Shown in pieces: positions 31,328 through 39,622 of a stretch of 41,146 nucleotides of DNA. The stretch is from Nocardia pseudovaccinii NBRC 100343 (GTDB taxonomy: Bacteria; Actinomycetota; Actinomycetes; Mycobacteriales; Mycobacteriaceae), in the NCBI RefSeq assembly GCF_001613225.1, contig NZ_BDBY01000255.1, forward strand, positions 1 to 41,146, in the 5' to 3' direction. The translations under genes were made by a program, and so were the position numbers. The number at the start of each line of letters is the position of its first letter. Position 1 is the stretch's first letter. The notes under the pieces were generated by a model, which was given only the letters and a program-made list of their open reading frames with translations, was not told where the DNA came from and made no database searches.

Positions 31328-31395
31328 CAAGATCAGGTGGAATCTGTGGCGCTATTGCCCGAAGAAGGGCCCGCCACCAGTTCCACCTGATCTTG
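31328..31395. terminator. Long bidirectional hairpin with nested inner stem
   Basis: CAAGATCAGGTGGAA (31328-31342) and TTCCACCTGATCTTG (31381-31395) form a perfect 15-bp stem. The 38-nt interior contains a second stem GCCC-gaagaa-GGGC. It lies between two convergent genes and abuts the stop codon of the TetR gene. Confidence 0.65.
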
Positions 31396-31396
31396 T

Positions 31397-32011
31397 TCAT
31401 GGCTTCGTGAAGATGCCCGCTGAGGCGGCTCGGGTGGCGGCTGCGGCGGCGGTGCGGGCGGCTGCGTCGTCGATCGGGTCGCCGCTGGCGAGGAGGCGGT
31501 AGTAGAGGGGGGCCGAGACGGCGGTCAGGACGGCGCGGGCGTCGGTGTTTTCGGGGATTTCGCCGCGGGCGATGGCGGCGTCGATACAGGGCGTCCATTC
31601 GGTCAGGCGGACGTCGTAGAAGCGGCGTAGGGCGGTTGCGGCGGTTTCGTCGCAGGTGGCAGCGGCGATGACGGCCTGGAAGAGCTTGCCTTGGCGGGGA
31701 TCCGTGAGGGTTTCGGCGACCAGCTGGGCGTTGGCGGTGAGATCGCCGAGTAGGGACCCGGTATCCGCGCGCGGCAGCGATTGTTCGGCCATATCCAGGA
31801 GCAGGTCGGCGACGAGTCCGGTGGAGTTGCGCCAGCGACGGTAGGCCGTGGTCTTGCCGACCTCGGCGCGCGCAGCGACCTCGGTCAGATCCAGGTGTGC
31901 GAAACCGCGCTCGGCGAGTAGATCACCCGCCGCCTGCAGCACGGCCTCGCGAACGCGCGCGGTGCGTCCACCAGGGCGAATCGAGCCGGGGGCGGCAGCG
32001 TCAGACTCCAT
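31397..32011 (-). CDS. TetR family transcriptional regulator
   Basis: The 204-aa product has the TetR N-terminal DNA-binding domain: VREAVLQAAGDLLAERGF and the helix-turn-helix DLTEVAARAEVGKTTAYRRW, followed by an all-helical ligand domain ending with a C-terminal Ala-rich helix. The first residues are unusually long and polar. ATG 32011 is preceded by GGAG. It is divergent from an aldo-keto reductase gene 81 bp away with a palindromic operator-like site between them, so it probably represses that gene and itself. The ligand is unknown. Confidence 0.93.
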   Translation of the reverse strand: MESDAAAPGSIRPGGRTARVREAVLQAAGDLLAERGFAHLDLTEVAARAEVGKTTAYRRWRNSTGLVADLLLDMAEQSLPRADTGSLLGDLTANAQLVAETLTDPRQGKLFQAVIAAATCDETAATALRRFYDVRLTEWTPCIDAAIARGEIPENTDARAVLTAVSAPLYYRLLASGDPIDDAAARTAAAAATRAASAGIFTKP

Positions 32012-32031
32012 AAAGGAACTCCAGTTTCATT

Positions 32032-32050
32032 TGTAACCCGACGGGTGTAT
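32032..32050. promoter_or_regulatory. Operator-like palindrome between tetR and aldo-keto reductase
   Basis: ACCCG-a-CGGGT (32036-32046) with partly symmetric T/A flanks lies in the 81-bp divergent region, 21 to 39 bp from the TetR start. This is the usual place for a TetR autoregulatory operator. Confidence 0.5.
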
Positions 32051-32092
32051 GTTCAGATCGTTAACGGAATTATAGACCCTTTAGGAGTCATC

Positions 32093-33127
32093 ATGGAGTA
32101 CCGGCGGCTCGGCGCATCAGGTTTGCTCGTCCCGGCGCTGAGTTTCGGCGCGGGCACCTTCGGCGGGCGGGGCGAACTGTTCAGCGCGTGGGGCGATACC
32201 GATGCGGAGCAGGCGCGCCGACTGGTCGATATCAGCCTGGACGCGGGCGTCACCATGTTCGATACCGCCGATGTCTATTCCGATGGCGCCTCCGAGGAGG
32301 TACTCGGTGCGGCCATCAAGGGCAGGCGTGACCAGCTGCTGCTGTCGACCAAGGCGAGCCTGCCGACCGGTCCCGGTCCGCACGACGCGGGTTCCGGCCG
32401 TTCGCGCCTGATCAAGGCGGTCGAGGGTGCGCTGCGCAGGCTCGGCACGGACCACATCGACCTGTTCCAACTGCACGCCTTCGACGCGCACACTCCGGTC
32501 GAGGAAGTCCTTGCGGCACTGGACGATCTGGTGCGCGCGGGCAAGATCCGCTACCTCGGCGCCTCCAACTTCGCGGGCTGGCAGCTGATGAAATCCCTTG
32601 CCGCGGCGGACCGGCACGGCCTGACCCGCTATGTCGCCCATCAGGTCTACTACTCACTCGTCGGTCGTGACTACGAATGGGAGCTCATGCCGCTCGGCCT
32701 GGACCAGGGTGTCGGCGCGGTGGTGTGGAGCCCGCTCGGCTGGGGTCGGCTGACCGGGAAAATCCGCCGCGGCCAACCACTTCCGGCGGGCAGCCGTCTG
32801 CATCAGACCGCCGAGGCAGGTCCGCCGGTCGATGACGACAAGCTCTACGACGTGGTCGACGTCCTCGACGAACTTGCCGCGGAGACCGGTAAGACCGTCC
32901 CGCAGATCGCCCTCAACTGGCTGCTGCGCCGTCCAACGGTGTCGACCGTCATCGTCGGCGCACGCAATGCCGAGCAGCTGGGCCAGAACCTCGGCGCGGT
33001 CGGCTGGGAGCTCGATGCCGAGCAGATCGCGCGCCTCGACAAGGCCGGGGCGACTACCCCGGCGTACCCCTACTACCCGTACTACCGGCTGCCGGACTTC
33101 GCGCGGCTGAGTGCTCCTGCGGTGTGA
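32093..33127 (+). CDS. Aldo-keto reductase
   Basis: The 344-aa product is an NAD(P)H-dependent reductase of the AKR superfamily. It shows the N-terminal strand MEYRRLGASGLLVPALSFGAG, the catalytic Asp/Tyr region MFDTADVYSDGASEEVLG, the catalytic Lys in LLLSTKASLP, the His in IDLFQLHAFD, and the C-terminal coenzyme loop VIVGARNAEQLGQNL. Small AKRs of this type detoxify aldehydes and ketones. The ATG at 32093 follows AGGAG. It is divergent from its likely regulator, a TetR protein. An uncertain alternative start lies at 32045. Confidence 0.95.
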   Translation: MEYRRLGASGLLVPALSFGAGTFGGRGELFSAWGDTDAEQARRLVDISLDAGVTMFDTADVYSDGASEEVLGAAIKGRRDQLLLSTKASLPTGPGPHDAGSGRSRLIKAVEGALRRLGTDHIDLFQLHAFDAHTPVEEVLAALDDLVRAGKIRYLGASNFAGWQLMKSLAAADRHGLTRYVAHQVYYSLVGRDYEWELMPLGLDQGVGAVVWSPLGWGRLTGKIRRGQPLPAGSRLHQTAEAGPPVDDDKLYDVVDVLDELAAETGKTVPQIALNWLLRRPTVSTVIVGARNAEQLGQNLGAVGWELDAEQIARLDKAGATTPAYPYYPYYRLPDFARLSAPAV

Positions 33128-33139
33128 GGGGATCAGCCA

Positions 33140-33183
33140 CAGCGCCCATTCCTCCTCAGAACCCGCGGGATCGGGCGCTGAGG
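33140..33183. terminator. Hairpin between convergent aldo-keto reductase and nitrate reductase genes
   Basis: CAGCGCCC (33140-33147) pairs with GGGCGCTG (33173-33180); CCCGCGGG (33162-33169) and CCTCAG/CTGAGG offer alternative stems. Position between two stop codons suggests a bidirectional terminator without a U-tract. Confidence 0.45.
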
Positions 33184-33192
33184 CAACGACCC

Positions 33193-36100
33193 TCAGTACA
33201 CGTCGCGAACGTAGCGCTTCTCGGCAACCAACTGCTTCCGGAACGCCAGCGCCCCGTCCTCGTCGAGCTTGCCGTGGATCCTGGCAATGGTCAGCAGGGT
33301 GTCGTCGACATCCTTGGCCATGCGTGCCGCATCGCCGCACACATAGAAGTGCGCGCCGTCGCGCAGCCAGGACCACAGCTCGGCGCCGTGCTCGATCATC
33401 CGGTGCTGCACGTAGACCCGCTCGCGCTGGTCGCGGGAGAAGGCCAGATCGAGTCGGGTGAGGAAGCCCGCGCGGAACATATCCTCCAATTCCGCTCGGT
33501 AGTAGAAGTTCTGGGCGGCATGCTGATCGCCGAAGAACAACCAGTTGCGGCCGCTGCAGCCCAGGGCGCGGCGTTCCTGCAGGAAGCCGCGGAAGGGCGC
33601 GATGCCGGTGCCGGGGCCGACCATGATCATCGGTGCGGTCGGATCGAGCGGCGGCCGGAAGTGCGGGGCGCGCTGCAGGAAGATCGGCACCGCGGATTCG
33701 GCGGCGTCGGCGCGGTCGGCGAGGAAGGTCGAGCACACCCCACCGCGCCGCGCGGCGGATCCGGTCGCGGCCGGATCGCCGTACCGGACGACACCCACGG
33801 TGAGCTGCACCTCGTCGGGACTGACCAGCGGACTCGACGAAATCGAATACTGGCGCGGCTGTAGCTTTTTCAGCGTGCCGAGCCATTCCACGAGATCGGC
33901 GCGCACCGGGAACTCGCGCAGCACGTCGACCGCCTGCCGGTCCCACAGGTAGTTGTCGAGTTCATTGCGATTATCGCGGCGCAGCAGTTTCGACAGGCGG
34001 TTGTTGGGATTGCGTTCGGCGATGAAGGTCAGCAGATCGTGGCTGACCTTCGTGATGTCGAAGCGGGTCCGCAGCGCCTGGGCCAGCGACAATTCCTGGT
34101 TGTCGAGCTCGATGACCCGACGGCCGTCCAGCCCGGTCGCGCCGAGCCATTCGGCAACCATCGACTCGGCGTTCGTAGGCCAAACCCCGAGCGAATCGCC
34201 GACCTCGTAATTCGCTTTCAGTCCGCGCAGGTCGAAGCCGAACTGCCGCACTTCCTTCGGCGATCCGGCATGCGACAGCGGCTCATTGCGCACCAGCGGT
34301 GCGGTCACCGGTGCGTTGCGGGTGAACGGCGCCGGTCCGGCGGTCTGGGTCCCGACGGCCGGTGCGGTGCGGGTCAGCACCATGGTGGCGCCGGTGGAGC
34401 GCTCGGGCATCCGGGCTCCGCCGGGACCGGAAGGACTCGTCTCGGGCGCACCATCGTCCAGTGCGGCGAGCACCTCGTCGAGCCAGCGCGCCGCCGCTTC
34501 CTCGTAATCGGGTTCGCTGTCGACGCGTGCGAGCAGACGGGTGGCCCCGCGTTCGGTCAGTTTCGCGTCCAGTTTGCGACCGTGGCCGCAGAAGTCGTCA
34601 TAGGAGGAGTCGCCGAGTGCGAACACCGCGTACCGCATGCCGGTCAATCGGATCACGCTGTCGTCCAGGCGTTCCCAGAAGTCGGTGCCGTTATCCGGCG
34701 GTCCGCCGTCGCCGAAGGTGCTGCTGATCACCAGCACATCCCCGGTGAGTTCGTGGAGTTCGCACGAGTCCATATCGAGCAGCCGCGGCGCGAAACCGGA
34801 TTCGGCCAGGCGAGCGGCCGTCGTCGCCGCGAACTCTTCGGCGGTTCCGGTCTGTGAGGCCCACAGCACGGTGATCGGCCGGGGCGGTTCGTCGGGAATC
34901 TCGTCGGTGGACGCGGATTCTGTTGCCGCGCTTCGCGAATACATACCGGCCAGCAGTCCGTCGATCCACAGCCGACTGTTCTTGGCCAGCGGCGCGGATT
35001 CGGGCAGCACGGGCTGACCGGTCACCGGAAGGGATTGCAGCGCCGAGAGATATCCGGCGAGATAGATCCGCTCGGTCTCGCTGAGCGTCGGCGCTGTGCC
35101 CGCGTCGAGCCCCAGCATGACCGCCAGCGGGTGCGAACCACGGTTCGCGGCGGTTTCCGGCACTCCCGCCGACGGACTTTCGGCCGCTTTCGGCATCACC
35201 GCGACGCGCCGCAACGACACCGCGCACGCCTTGAATTCGGGCTGCAGCGAATCCGGATCCACCGCGTCATTGGTCACGGCATTGATCGTCAGATATTCGC
35301 CCTGCTCGTCATTCCAATGGAACGGCGCGAAGCAATCACCGGGCCGCACCCGGTCGCTGATCTGCACCGGCAGCACCGCTCGACCGCGTCGGGAGGCGAT
35401 TTCGAGCTGGTCGCCCGCCTCGACCCCGAGCCGCTCGGCATCCTTGGGATGCACCTCGACGAACGGCTGGCCGGTCAGTTTGGTCAGCTTGTCGATCTTG
35501 CCGGTCTTGGTCATGGTGTGCCACTGATGCTGCAGGCGGCCGGTATTGAGCATGAACGGGTAGTCGTCGTCGGGCATCTCCTCCGGCGTCAGATGCGGGC
35601 GCGGCCAGAACACCGCGCGACGACTCGGCGTCGCGAAGGCCAACCGGGGCTGGTGCCCGGCATCGTCGACGAAAAGTTCCTGGCTGACACCGTCATTGCG
35701 GTAGCGGATCGGGTTGCGCGCGCGGTCGGGCGCGGCGCACGGCCACTGCATCGGCCCCTCGTGCAACCGCTCATAGCTCATGCCACGCAGGTCGTATCCG
35801 GTGGCTGGATTGGCGAACTGCTTGATCTCGTCGAAAACCTCGGCACTGGAGGAGTATTCGAAGCCCGCGAAGCCCATCGCGGTGGCGACCTGCGCGATCA
35901 GCAGCCAGTCCGGACGGGCATCGCCGATCGGATCCACCGAGCGCTGGAGCAACGTGACATTGCGCTCCGAATTCACCATCACCGCATCGGCTTCGGCCCA
36001 GAGCGTCGCGGGCAACAGTATGTCGGCGTAGGAGTTGGTGGCCGTATCGGTGTACGCGTCCTGCACGATGACCAGCTCGGCCGCCTCCAGCCCGCCGATC

Positions 36101-37377
36101 ACCGTCTTCCGATTGGCGACGGTGGCAACGGGATTGGTGCAGATGATCCAGGCCGCCTTGATCTGCCCTTCGGACAGCTCGCGGAACATCTCGATCGTGC
36201 CCGGTCCGGACTCGGTGCGCAGCGTGCCCGGCTCGACGCCCCACGCCGTCTCCACGAAGGTGCGGTCGGTGGGGGAGAGCAGGCTGCGCTGTCCGGGCAA
36301 ACCCGGACCCATATAGCCCATTTCGCGCCCGCCCATGGCATTCGGCTGACCGGTCAGCGAGAACGGCCCGCTGCCGGGACGACAGATAGCCCCGGTGGCC
36401 AGGTGCAGGTTGCAGAGCGCGTTGGTATTCCAGGTGCCGTGGGTGGACTGGTTGAGTCCCATGGTCCACAACGACATCCATGCACCGGCTTCGCCGATCC
36501 AGCGCGCTGCAGTTCGGATATCGTCCTCGGCCAGCCCGGTGATCGCGGCGACCTGGTCCGGCGGGTAGTCGGCGAGGAATTCGGGCATCGCCACCCAGCC
36601 CTCGGTGTGCTCGGCGATGAAGTCCGAGTCGATATCACCGTTTTCGACGAGCAGGTGCAGTAGCCCGTTCAGCAGGGCGAGATCGGTGCCCGGTGCGATC
36701 TGCAGGAACAGATCGGCCCGCGCCGCGGTATCGGTGCGCCGCGGATCCACCACGATCAGCTTGGCCCCCGCCTTGACCCGGTCGATCATTCGCAGATAGA
36801 GGATCGGATGGCAGTCGGCCATATTCGCGCCGGTCACGAAGAACAGATCGGCGTGTTCGAAGTCGTCGTAGGAGCCGGGCGGCCCGTCCGCGCCGAGCGA
36901 CTGCTTGTAGCCGGTTCCGGCGCTGGCCATGCACAGCCGGGAATTGGCCTCGATGTGCTTGGTCCGCAGATACCCCTTGGCCAACTTGGTCGCCAGGTAC
37001 TGTGCCTCGAGCGACATCTGCCCGGAGACGTACAGCGCGATGGCGTCCGGTCCGTGTTCGTCCAGGATCGCCCGCAGCCGAGTGGCCACCTCGTGCACCG
37101 CCTCGTCGACAGGCACCGGCACGGGCACCTGACCGCGCTCGGGCCGACGGTACGCGGTCTCCATCCGCCCCGGCGCCGCCATCAATTCCGCGTGGGTCGC
37201 GCCCTTCGTGCACAGTCGGCCCGCATTCGTCGGATGCAGTTTGTCACCGCGGACCTTGGCGATGACCGGCGCACCGCCCGCACCCGCGCGGGTCTCGACG
37301 ACGATGCCGCAGCCGACGCCGCAGTACGAGCACGCCGTTCTGGCGGTGCTCGCGCGATCGGTGCCTGCATCGGTCAT
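33193..37377 (-). CDS. Nitrate reductase / diflavin reductase fusion protein
   Basis: The 1394-aa product joins two enzymes. Residues 1-780 are an assimilatory nitrate reductase: [4Fe-4S] cysteines at 16, 19, 23 and 56 (CSYCGVGC, RLCTKG) and molybdopterin-guanine-dinucleotide binding regions (NSRLCMASAGTGYKQSLGAD, LTGQPNAMGGREMGYM, NTGRLQHQWHTMTKTG). Residues about 835-975 are a flavodoxin domain (LWASQTGTAEEF, SSTFGDGGPPDNG, ALGDSSYDDF), and the rest is a CysJ/cytochrome P450 reductase-type FAD/NADPH module (RQYSISSSP, GPGTGIAPFRGF, VCGDAARMAKDV). It should reduce nitrate with NADPH alone. The ATG at 37377 is uncertain (37389 possible). No nitrite reductase is nearby. Confidence 0.93.
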   Translation of the reverse strand: MTDAGTDRASTARTACSYCGVGCGIVVETRAGAGGAPVIAKVRGDKLHPTNAGRLCTKGATHAELMAAPGRMETAYRRPERGQVPVPVPVDEAVHEVATRLRAILDEHGPDAIALYVSGQMSLEAQYLATKLAKGYLRTKHIEANSRLCMASAGTGYKQSLGADGPPGSYDDFEHADLFFVTGANMADCHPILYLRMIDRVKAGAKLIVVDPRRTDTAARADLFLQIAPGTDLALLNGLLHLLVENGDIDSDFIAEHTEGWVAMPEFLADYPPDQVAAITGLAEDDIRTAARWIGEAGAWMSLWTMGLNQSTHGTWNTNALCNLHLATGAICRPGSGPFSLTGQPNAMGGREMGYMGPGLPGQRSLLSPTDRTFVETAWGVEPGTLRTESGPGTIEMFRELSEGQIKAAWIICTNPVATVANRKTVIGGLEAAELVIVQDAYTDTATNSYADILLPATLWAEADAVMVNSERNVTLLQRSVDPIGDARPDWLLIAQVATAMGFAGFEYSSSAEVFDEIKQFANPATGYDLRGMSYERLHEGPMQWPCAAPDRARNPIRYRNDGVSQELFVDDAGHQPRLAFATPSRRAVFWPRPHLTPEEMPDDDYPFMLNTGRLQHQWHTMTKTGKIDKLTKLTGQPFVEVHPKDAERLGVEAGDQLEIASRRGRAVLPVQISDRVRPGDCFAPFHWNDEQGEYLTINAVTNDAVDPDSLQPEFKACAVSLRRVAVMPKAAESPSAGVPETAANRGSHPLAVMLGLDAGTAPTLSETERIYLAGYLSALQSLPVTGQPVLPESAPLAKNSRLWIDGLLAGMYSRSAATESASTDEIPDEPPRPITVLWASQTGTAEEFAATTAARLAESGFAPRLLDMDSCELHELTGDVLVISSTFGDGGPPDNGTDFWERLDDSVIRLTGMRYAVFALGDSSYDDFCGHGRKLDAKLTERGATRLLARVDSEPDYEEAAARWLDEVLAALDDGAPETSPSGPGGARMPERSTGATMVLTRTAPAVGTQTAGPAPFTRNAPVTAPLVRNEPLSHAGSPKEVRQFGFDLRGLKANYEVGDSLGVWPTNAESMVAEWLGATGLDGRRVIELDNQELSLAQALRTRFDITKVSHDLLTFIAERNPNNRLSKLLRRDNRNELDNYLWDRQAVDVLREFPVRADLVEWLGTLKKLQPRQYSISSSPLVSPDEVQLTVGVVRYGDPAATGSAARRGGVCSTFLADRADAAESAVPIFLQRAPHFRPPLDPTAPMIMVGPGTGIAPFRGFLQERRALGCSGRNWLFFGDQHAAQNFYYRAELEDMFRAGFLTRLDLAFSRDQRERVYVQHRMIEHGAELWSWLRDGAHFYVCGDAARMAKDVDDTLLTIARIHGKLDEDGALAFRKQLVAEKRYVRDVY

Positions 37378-37410
37378 GCCACCGATCATGCGCACCGCCG
37401 ATTGCGGCCG

Positions 37411-37437
37411 ATTTACCCAACGTTATCGACAGATGAC
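37411..37437 (-). promoter_or_regulatory. Candidate GlnR-type site upstream of nitrate reductase
   Basis: On the minus strand, GTCAT (+ 37433-37437), ATAAC (37422-37426) and TAAAT (37411-37415) are each separated by 6 bp. GlnR boxes in actinomycetes consist of short GTnAC/GAAAC-like half-sites at n6 spacing and activate nitrogen-assimilation genes. The half-sites here match imperfectly. Confidence 0.35.
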
Positions 37438-37442
37438 AATTA

Positions 37443-37473
37443 ACCTCACCACGGCAAATTTCCCCCGTGAGGT
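37443..37473. promoter_or_regulatory. Nested inverted repeats further upstream of nitrate reductase
   Basis: ACCTCAC (37443-37449) and GTGAGGT (37467-37473) flank CACGG/CCGTG (37450-37454/37465-37469), giving overlapping palindromes about 66 bp upstream of the predicted start. It may serve the nitrate reductase gene or end the menG transcript. Confidence 0.3.
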
Positions 37474-37527
37474 GTGGCGTGCGCCACGAAAATATGCCGC
37501 GACCAGGAGCTCAGTTCAATTCGGCGG

Positions 37528-38241
37528 TCAGCCCAATTTGTAAGCGCGATGCAGTGCGACGATCCCGCCGGTCAGATTGCGCCATTTCACCGACGACCAG
37601 CCCGCATCGGCGATCCGCAGCGCCAACTGCCGCTGATTCGGCCAGGCCCGGATGGATTCGGCGAGGTAGACATAGGCATCCGGATTACTGCTCACCGCCA
37701 CCGCGACCTTCGGCAGCGCCTTCATCAGATACTCGAGATAGATGGTGCTGAAGATCGGCACGATCGGCGTGGAGAACTCGCAGATCACCATCCGCCCGCC
37801 CGGTTTGGTGACCCGCAGCATTTCGCGCAGCGCGGCATCGGTCTCGGAGATATTGCGCAGACCGTAGGAGATGGTCACCGCGTCGAACGAATCGTCGGCG
37901 AAGGGCAGTGCGGTCGCATCGGCGGCCACCATCGGCACATTGCGGAATTTGCCCGCGGCGAGCATGCCCTGGGAGAAGTCGGCCGCTAGGCACCAGGCAC
38001 CGGATTTCGCCAGGTCCAGCGTCGAAATACCGGTGCCCGCGGCGAGGTCGAGCACGCGCTCACCCGGCCGTGGCGCCACTGCTCTGCGCACCGCCCAGCG
38101 CCAATATCGGTCCTGTCCCAAGGAGATGACGGTGTTGGTCAGGTCGTACCGCTTCGCGACCCCGTCGAACATCGACGCGACCTCGTGCGGCTGCTTGTCC
38201 AGCGAAGCCCGAACCGGTTCCCGCTGCTCTGTTTTCGCCAC
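37528..38241 (-). CDS. menG: Demethylmenaquinone methyltransferase
   Basis: MenG (UbiE/MenH) adds the final methyl group to demethylmenaquinone. The 237-aa product starts at GTG 38241, before SLDKQPHEVASMFDGVAKRYD, the family opening. It has the SAM motif VLDLAAGTGIS, the acidic residue in CLAADFSQGML, and the UbiE signatures DAVTISYGLRNISETDAALREM and VCEFSTPIVPIFSTIY. It is the last step of the pathway whose other genes (menA, menB, menD, menE) are also in the window, but it is not in an operon with them. A GT4 glycosyltransferase gene lies upstream on the same strand. Confidence 0.96.
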   Translation of the reverse strand: MAKTEQREPVRASLDKQPHEVASMFDGVAKRYDLTNTVISLGQDRYWRWAVRRAVAPRPGERVLDLAAGTGISTLDLAKSGAWCLAADFSQGMLAAGKFRNVPMVAADATALPFADDSFDAVTISYGLRNISETDAALREMLRVTKPGGRMVICEFSTPIVPIFSTIYLEYLMKALPKVAVAVSSNPDAYVYLAESIRAWPNQRQLALRIADAGWSSVKWRNLTGGIVALHRAYKLG

Positions 38242-38390
38242 GCCCCCGAACCTACCGCGCGTAACACATGCCGGGCGAGACTCCCGCGCCGAGCTGGCCC
38301 AGACAATCCGCATCGCCACTGGACGCGCCGGACTTTTCCATCGTCGCACCCCGTAATCGGCTTTCGGAGGTCGTGAAACTCACAAACGAT

Positions 38391-39536
38391 TTACGCGGTG
38401 TGCGGCAACTGGGTCCGGATCCCCGTGACGTCGGCGTAGTGGCCCATCAGTTCGGTGCAGATGGCGGGCCAGGTCCGGTGCAGCACCGACTTGCGAGCGG
38501 CCGCGGCGAATCGCGCCCGCAGTACCGGATCACGAAGCGCCGCAACCGCACTGGGTAACAGCTCGGCGAAGCGATCCACCGGCAGCAGGTAGCCGTTGCG
38601 GCAGTGCGCGATCAGATCGCGCGGTCCGCCCGCGTCCGGCCCGATCACCGGAACCCCGGCGGCCAGGGCTTCTTGCACGCCCTGACAGAACGTCTCGTGT
38701 TCACCCGCGTGCACCATCACATCCAGGCTCGCGTAGGCCTGCGCCAGCTCGGCGCCACCGAGCTCCCCGGTGAAGATCGCGGTGGGCATCATCCGCGCCA
38801 ACCGGGCCCGCTCCGGCCCGTCCCCGACGATCACCAGCTGGATCGCCGGATCGCTCGCCAGCACCGCCAGCCGTTCCACGTGCTTCTCCGGAGCCAGCCG
38901 TCCGACAAACCCCACCAGCAGCTTCTCCTGCCCGCGCAGCCAGGAGGCCCGCAGCTCCGGCAGCTTCGCCGACGGCGTGAACCGACCGATATCGACACCG
39001 CGGCCCCAGCGGTGCACCCGCGGAATACCGTGCCGTCCCAGATCCTCGGCCGCCGCGCGAGACGGTGCCAGTGTCCGTGTCGCGCCCTCGTGGATCCGTC
39101 GCGTCCAGGCCCAGGCAGCTCGACTGGCCAGTCCGAGCCCATAACTCTTCGCGAATCCGGCCACATCGGTCTGGTAGATCGCGACCGTCGGCAGGTCCAA
39201 CCGCATCGCCGCACCGAGACCACCTGCGCCGAGCAGGAAGGGCGAGGCCAGATGCACAACATCGGCATCGAATTCGTCGATCGCGGCGGTGATCCCGGGC
39301 TGCGGCAGGCCCACCGGCAGTGAGCTGACCTTCGGCACCATCACCGCTGGTACCAGGTGCACCGGGAATCTTTTGTAGACCCGTGGCGCGGCGGGCAGCC
39401 CGTGTGGCGTATCCGGCGCGATCACCAGCGCCTCGTGCCCGTGCTGGTCCAGGTGGTCCAGCACCCGGAGCACGGAATTGACGACGCCGTTCATATTCGG
39501 CAGGAACGACTCCGAAACGATGGCTACTCGCACCAT
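38391..39536 (-). CDS. GT4 alpha-mannosyltransferase (MgtA/PimB'-like)
   Basis: The 381-aa product is a GT-B glycosyltransferase: opening VRVAIVSESFLPNMNGVVNS, the acceptor-domain H/D region VHLASPFLLGAGG, donor-domain VGFVGRLAPEKHVERL, and the GT4 signature EHETFCQGVQEALAAGVPVIG with its two acidic residues. It corresponds by position and opening to Rv0557 (MgtA), which transfers mannose from GDP-mannose to a glycolipid in mannosylated lipid synthesis. The start at ATG 39536 is chosen because it begins immediately before the conserved first strand; a longer N-terminus would be Arg-rich. The precise lipid acceptor is not deducible. Confidence 0.92.
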   Translation of the reverse strand: MVRVAIVSESFLPNMNGVVNSVLRVLDHLDQHGHEALVIAPDTPHGLPAAPRVYKRFPVHLVPAVMVPKVSSLPVGLPQPGITAAIDEFDADVVHLASPFLLGAGGLGAAMRLDLPTVAIYQTDVAGFAKSYGLGLASRAAWAWTRRIHEGATRTLAPSRAAAEDLGRHGIPRVHRWGRGVDIGRFTPSAKLPELRASWLRGQEKLLVGFVGRLAPEKHVERLAVLASDPAIQLVIVGDGPERARLARMMPTAIFTGELGGAELAQAYASLDVMVHAGEHETFCQGVQEALAAGVPVIGPDAGGPRDLIAHCRNGYLLPVDRFAELLPSAVAALRDPVLRARFAAAARKSVLHRTWPAICTELMGHYADVTGIRTQLPHTA

Positions 39537-39622
39537 CCCAGGTTGACCCGTGCAACGCGCCACGCCGTCACGTCGAAATGACCGATACGCAAAGATCCGG
39601 CGAACTGTCGGGGCCGCTCGCC

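Noticed and set aside
35035..36663. Long plus-strand frame opposite the nitrate reductase
   Set aside because: Antisense shadow of a strongly conserved enzyme.
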